From: Oncomelania hupensis
Lineage: Eukaryota > Mollusca > Gastropoda > Littorinimorpha > Pomatiopsidae
Assembly (NCBI GenBank): GCA_036898135.1
Contig: CM072517.1
Location: 67,519,604 to 67,583,603, forward strand
DNA length: 64,000 nucleotides
Direction: 5' to 3'
The notes below the pieces were generated by a model. It ran no database searches, was not told the DNA's origin, and worked only from the letters and a program-made list of their open reading frames with translations. The position numbers and the translations under genes are program-made. Below are positions 59,131-64,000 of the stretch, piece after piece. Every line of letters begins with the position of its first letter. The stretch's first letter is position 1.

Positions 59131-60517
59131 TACCCCCCCAAAAAAAAAAGTTTAGGTCGGGCCCAAAAATTAGCGTTGGTCTGAATATCGTAAAAGGACA
59201 TTTCTTGGGGGAGGGGCCTAACAGTTTTGTTTAAAACAAAAATATTGTCTTATCTCAATAACTGAACCAAATTTATCATTTATTTGTTTTCCTTGATGGA
59301 TACTTTTATTACTGCTAAGCATGTTAGATAAATTTTCATTGTACTTTTTCAAAGGTAAAGGTCATTGTGCTTTTCCGTTTTTAAAACACGTTTTCTAAAA
59401 ATTGGATGAGCCGATTTTTGATAATTTCTTGTTTGCAGACAGTTTATATTAGTGTCCTATAAGAGGGTTTACATGAATTTGTGTATGTTTCACTATGTGT
59501 GTGTCTGTTCCTATTCAATAGTAATAGTGTCCTTATCGTTCTATAAACTGGTGAAACTAATGTTCTGCAATAAAGAACTATCTGAAAAAAATTGTGAGCC
59601 ATTGTAGCAAGAAGGATAAAGACAATTGCATTTCATTTTTTTAAATAAAAAAAATAAAATGGGGGTGGGGTGGGGGAGAGGGTAGTGGAGGGGGAAGAGA
59701 GGGGGGGGGTAGTTTCTGAAACCATATACAATCTTTTTGTCTCACCAACGCAAGCCATTTTGGTTTTTTAAGCTGACCAAGCTTCTATCAACTTTAGTAT
59801 CACTGAATAAAAAAGCTGCCTCTCAAGTTATTTGCAGACAAATATGAGTTGCATTCTGAAAACTGTCAACAGGTTGCACATATTTCTATAGATTACTATC
59901 TTTGGCTCTTATAAAATCTAATACTAATGTTAAAGAGTAACGTAGCATTCTGACTTTCAGCATCCATGTCTAATAATAATAATAATAATAATTATTATTA
60001 TTATACTTAATAGCAGTTTAAATTAGCTCTACCTCTTCAAGTCCAGCTCATCTTGCCCAGACTCACAGTCATAAGTGTCATTGTTATCTCATGTCCTTGG
60101 TCTGGTAGGCTGATATGAAACATGTTGTCTTATCATAGCCTGCAAAAAAAATATACAGTATGAAGCTTTATCCTCATTTACAAATTTACAGGGCAAAGTT
60201 ACCTCATGTCCAAAAATTTTCAAAACTTAACTTTTTAGACAGGCAAGTCAGTATTTTTTTCTTTGTTTGGTTGTCATTGTTACGGCATTCAAAGTACTTT
60301 GTTTTCATAACACAAACATGCAAGTCTCACCAGGCGTTCAGGCTATAGCCCATTTTGGTCTTGCAGCCATTTTCCACTCAGAATAAAATTGCACGACTCG
60401 ACTGATTAAGGATTTGATAACATTGGTTTTGTACATTTCACTGTATAATTTATATAAACTATAATACAACTTTATTGTCCAAAAAATAAAAAGATACAGA
60501 AATTTGCCTTTGGAAAA

Positions 60518-60715
60518 CTCCGTTGGATGAGAGTATAAGGTCTAGTTTGTGCATAAATGCATTCCATCGCATGAACTGTAAATAGCTTGACACTCATTGC
60601 CACTTACACCCCCCAAAAATCCAGAAAGTACTAGGTCCCTTTCCCCACATCCGGTTGCCCAAGATTGTCCTCAGCTCTCTGGTGTAAGACGATAGGCAGT
60701 AAAAAATAAAAATAA

Positions 60716-60751
<36 letters not shown>

Positions 60752-60756
60752 TAATA

Positions 60757-60806
<50 letters not shown>

Positions 60807-60920
60807 GAATAAGAATAATAAATGAGCAAGTTGGCGCCCTAGTGGCTTGAATTAGATCCTCTGTCACCCAATGCCGTGAGCAGTTCTTGAGCTCGAAAAG
60901 CTCTACAAGTTTAAGAGCAA
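60518..60920 (+). mobile_element. SINE family A, interrupted by an AAT microsatellite
   Basis: GGATGAGAGTATAAGGTCTA start, then an AAT run at 60716-60815, then the 3' end GAGCTCGAAAAGCTCTA. Lies within the PIF1-bearing transposon. Confidence 0.65.
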
Positions 60921-61292
60921 TATATACATAATACTAAAACAATAACTTAAAAGAACAACAAATGAACATTATCTATAATATTTACATACGCAGTGAAAAT
61001 TCACATCATGATGCATTGATGGAACTCCAATCTGGAATGTTGTAGAGGGGAAAACATGGGAGCCCTCATCTTTATAAAGGCCATTGGTGACTGGAGGCAG
61101 CTGTAGAAAATCTCCTATGACAATAACTACAGACCACCACAACATTGTTTGCTTCCCCTGATGCCAGGACAGTCAGTACAGCATGTTCAACCTGAAAAAT
61201 AGTAGTTAATAATGGAATTCATATATATATATACAGCTCAAGTACATACATGAACATTATAATATATATATATTCATTTAATAATTTCAAGT

Positions 61293-61372
61293 AATCACTT
61301 TTATATAGCGCTTTTCCAGCTCAACAGCTGCTCAAGGTGTTGGCCGATACAGGATCTAACTCAAGCAGCCCT
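61293..61372 (-). mobile_element. SINE family A, 3' fragment
   Basis: TATAGCGCTTTTCCAGCTCA and the GGCCGATACAGGATCTAACT block in reverse complement. Confidence 0.7.
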
Positions 61373-62284
61373 AGCCACCCCAATAAAATATGAACAACCC
61401 CAGTACTGAAATACAACAGCCAAGTGCTCCCTCATAATATAACCCATCCAGTGATCCACACACACCTACCATCTAGAGCATTGCACATCTTAGTACAACA
61501 TTGCACGTCTCATAATTACAAACCTTTACAATAGCTCAATTAAACTTTCCACATATATTTAAAACCAAATTCATATATTCAGCAATAGTACTATTAGTAG
61601 TAGTACACACACACTCACATGCATAATGATAAATACACAAAAAGTGTCACCCACTAAACTTGATGAATATGGATGAAAAAGTGTTTTATTTTCCACTCAA
61701 CCATCCCCCTTCCCTCTCCACCAATGAATAAAATCCCTAGATAACTAATAAATTTATCTTTTACTGGTTACTGTTGTAATTTACACTGAAAACATGTGAT
61801 TATTGATTAGCACAATGAATGATTAAGGCCTGAATGACAATAATAACATTTGAAAAAGAAACCTATCTGATTAAATATTTTAGCGCTCATCATGCTGATT
61901 TCATCAACAATCAGCACATTGGTTGTTAATAATTTGTTGCATTTTGAACGGACATCTGAGACGGCCTCCTCTGTAGTGTATCTCCCATCAATGATGCTTG
62001 CCCACCGTCACCGATGCAAAGTTTCGCCATTGCCATTGGCGTTGCTGCTATTCCATTTGAAACAGTAACACTAACAGCAACTTTCTTTCTCAATCTACCA
62101 GGTACCATTGCACTTCCTCGCAAAAGAAATGTTTTGACACTGCCTGCTTGACCTAAAACAGCCACTTTTGGCCCAGAAATTATCCGATCGAAGGCATTTT
62201 TCGGACACTGCAATGCTGAAAGCCATGAGGTTGTAACGAATGAGGAGTAATTTCCCTTTTAAGTTTTAGTCTTGGCAAAACTTG

Positions 62285-62578
62285 CGTTTCCGTGAAGCGA
62301 TCGCAGAAAAGGTCGATTTTTTGACAATTTTATCGAAATTGAACGGGTTTAAAAATAGACAGAGCATAGTTCTTATTTTGTTTGTTTGCGTGAATCACTG
62401 CTGAAATGAATGAGTTGCCTTCTTTGGGAAGAACTATTCGAGTTTGTTCATATAAATTTGAAAACTGCGATGACCCGCCAGTTCCGCTTGTTTCTGTTTG
62501 GTACCTTGTTTTATAGATAACCAAAGGGAGACGCGTCACAGGCATAGGCGCTCGCGTGTCCTGATACAAGCGCCTGTG
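62285..62578 (-). repeat. Right terminal inverted repeat of the PIF1-bearing transposon
   Basis: Reverse complement of 54846-55139. It lies directly upstream of the first PIF1 block on the - strand, so its CTATAAAA could be the promoter of that gene (inference). Confidence 0.85.
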
Positions 62579-62586
62579 GTCTATAC

Positions 62587-63044
62587 ATAGGGTCATTGTT
62601 AATGTTGGGCCTATCCCCGTTAGCCCAGCGGTAGACACGGATCCTCTATAGCGCAGCGGTAGGGAATACACAGTCCTTTATATTATAGTTGCATACTACA
62701 CTAGGGCTTTACATTATAAATAGTTACATACTACTGCTACCACTATGCTATCGAGAATCCACTTCCTTTGTTGATTGTTATCGAGGATCCATTCTAATTG
62801 GTTATTGTCCATAACTGAACCTCGCCTGTTTATTTCTTTATTTTATTTTTTTTAATAGTGTTTTAATTGTTTTGCCTGTTGGTATTACCATTGCTATTTA
62901 ATGTGCTTATCGCTCGTGTATGTTTTTGAATCTTTTGTGATCTTTATGCAAGTATGTAAATAATTATGTTCTTGAGTCTGTTTTTGCTGTAAATGTGGGT
63001 CCTATGTTTTAACTCTTGATGCCTTTTTAATATATATACTGGGC
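62587..63044. other. Unassigned spacer
   Basis: Contains two CAGCGGTAG phrases near 62626 and 62656 that resemble a tRNA A box but lack a B box. Otherwise AT-rich. Confidence 0.4.
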
Positions 63045-63699
63045 AAAGTCCAAGGCCAATCCCCCAACACAGTATAGCTTCAAATATTTATGAGCCATTG
63101 TATCGGACAATGGGTCCCGAAAGGAAGTCTATCCAGGATGGCACAAACAACTGCGACCCTGACAAGGTAAAAGCCAATTTGGAAAGACAAGACCATCAGT
63201 CTACATTCCAAGGTAAGGCTGCTGCGCTCCCTTCTCATCTCCATCTTCCTATACGCTTACGAAAAATGGACCTTCACAGCAGATCTACAACGAACAATAC
63301 AAAGCATGAAAATGAAGTGTTACAGAAGACTTCTGGGTATCATCCTATACCCAGCACATCACCAATGACGAAGTCCGACAGACCATTACACAAGCCATTG
63401 GACAACACGATGGCATGCTCACAGTGGTGAAGAAACAGAAACTTCGATGGTATGGCCACGTCACTAAATCATCAGGCCTTGCAAAAACCATCCTGCAAGG
63501 CACGGTGAAAGAAGGCAGAAGAAGATGGAGACAGAAAAAGAAGTGGAAGGACACCATTTGAGAATGGACTGCCTTGACACTGAGCGAAGCCATCAGGGTT
63601 GCTGAGGACAGGAAAAGATGGAGTACACTGGTTAAACGATCATCTATTGTGCCCCAACGACCTTCGAGTTACGGGATGGGACAGGATAGGATATGATAG
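63045..63699 (+). mobile_element. RTE-like LINE, 3' fragment
   Basis: C-terminal RT and 3' end with a GGATA-type tail, on the + strand, with many small changes that break the frame. Confidence 0.8.
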
Positions 63700-63840
63700 T
63701 GTTTTAGACTCAAGAGGTTTTCTGTAATAATTGTTTGCATGTGTGTGTGTATGTGAGTGTGTGTGTGTATGTGTGTGTGTGTTAAGCGCGGTGAGCTTGC
63801 CTGCAAAAGCAGACGAGATACCGAGCTATACAAATACCCA

Positions 63841-63842
<2 letters not shown>

Positions 63843-63912
<70 letters not shown>
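63843..63912 (+). repeat. (ATT)n microsatellite
   Basis: About 23 units near the window end. Confidence 0.95.
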
Positions 63913-64000
63913 GACGCGAGCTTAGCGCTTTGTACAACCCGTGCAATGGAAATGTAGATCACCGCACATTGCGTGAGAATGAATATGTTGCGCTTTGAGC

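Larger units (their letters stand above)
58170..62250 (-). pseudogene. Decayed multi-exon PIF1-like DNA helicase of the 7.7-kb transposon
   Basis: Four exon-like blocks with AG/GT borders. About 62250-61863 carries Walker A as GQAGSVKT (Gly replaced by Val before Lys-Thr), TVSNGIAAT (motif Ia) and, after a frameshift, VLIVDEISMM (Walker B). Block 61191-60990 carries GDFLQLPPV and LYKDEG (motif III region), again with a frame change. Block 60139-60033 reads AMIRQHVSYQP...CESGQDELDL with one TGA. Block 58331-58170 reads EHVLDTTPVFAEL...QMQTYIKLLD with one TAA before its terminal stop. The first two blocks are clearly PIF1/RRM3-like (5'-3' SF1B helicase). The last two are unrecognised and may be an associated C-terminal domain. 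Helicase motifs IV-VI were not found. The frameshifts and the Walker A change make it non-functional. Confidence 0.7.
54846..62578 (-). mobile_element. 7.7-kb TIR DNA transposon carrying a PIF1-like helicase gene, superfamily uncertain
   Basis: Both ends start CACAGGCGCTTGTATC in inverted orientation. The inverted repeats (54846-55139 and 62285-62578) are identical for about the first 84 bp and strongly similar for about 290 bp. They are flanked by a perfect 8-bp duplication GTCTATAC (54838-54845 and 62579-62586). The right repeat leads into a spliced PIF1-like gene on the - strand (separate entry). The interior also holds microsatellites, SINE fragments and AT-rich DNA of unknown function. 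An 8-bp duplication occurs in hAT, P and KDZ/Zisupton-type elements. A PIF1 helicase is typical of Helitrons, which make no duplication and have no long inverted repeats, so the combination is odd. No transposase was recognised. Confidence 0.75.

Noticed and set aside
62620..62670. tRNA-like pair of CAGCGGTAG boxes
   Set aside because: No B box or foldable arms.

Overview
The window is animal nuclear DNA: AT-rich, intron-rich and crowded with retrotransposons, SINEs, DNA transposons and trinucleotide microsatellites. There are no bacterial operons. The mix of an RTE-type LINE with a GGATA-repeat tail, several tRNA-headed SINE families and MAM-domain receptors suggests a lophotrochozoan, probably a gastropod mollusc. 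That taxonomic call is inference.

Two host genes can be followed exon by exon. (1) On the + strand, 242-15044, nine exons with perfectly matching phases encode most of a SERGEF-like protein (RCC1-repeat, seven-bladed propeller). Only the first exon(s) lie before the window. An AATAAA follows the stop. (2) On the - strand, 41314 down to 17377, fifteen exons give a complete 968-residue type I membrane protein: signal peptide, three MAM domains, long Thr-rich stalk, transmembrane helix and short cytoplasmic tail. Every exon junction is in phase. A second MAM locus (43940-46328, + strand) lies head-to-head with it. It has MAM exons but several frameshifts and looks like a pseudogene.

The rest is mobile DNA, much of it nested. 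An RTE-like LINE family has nine copies or fragments. One (28398-31742) is full length, with a 15-bp target duplication and only two nonsense codons, and sits in an intron of the MAM gene. SINE families with tRNA-like heads are scattered throughout. DNA elements with recognisable ends include a hAT derivative with a BED-finger ORF (13746-14563), another hAT-like element (7857-8733), a piggyBac-like MITE inside a SINE (6841-7493), a mariner MITE (53909-54285) and a PIF/Harbinger-like element (15205-16015).

The most unusual object is a 7.7-kb element at 54846-62578. It has about 290-bp terminal inverted repeats starting CACAGGCGC and a perfect 8-bp target duplication (GTCTATAC), and it carries a decayed, intron-containing PIF1-like helicase gene. 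I cannot place it with confidence in a described transposon superfamily. Other points of interest are a partial tandem duplication of the last MAM exon that leaves decoy splice acceptors, and a 39-bp minisatellite with higher-order structure directly upstream of a SERGEF exon.
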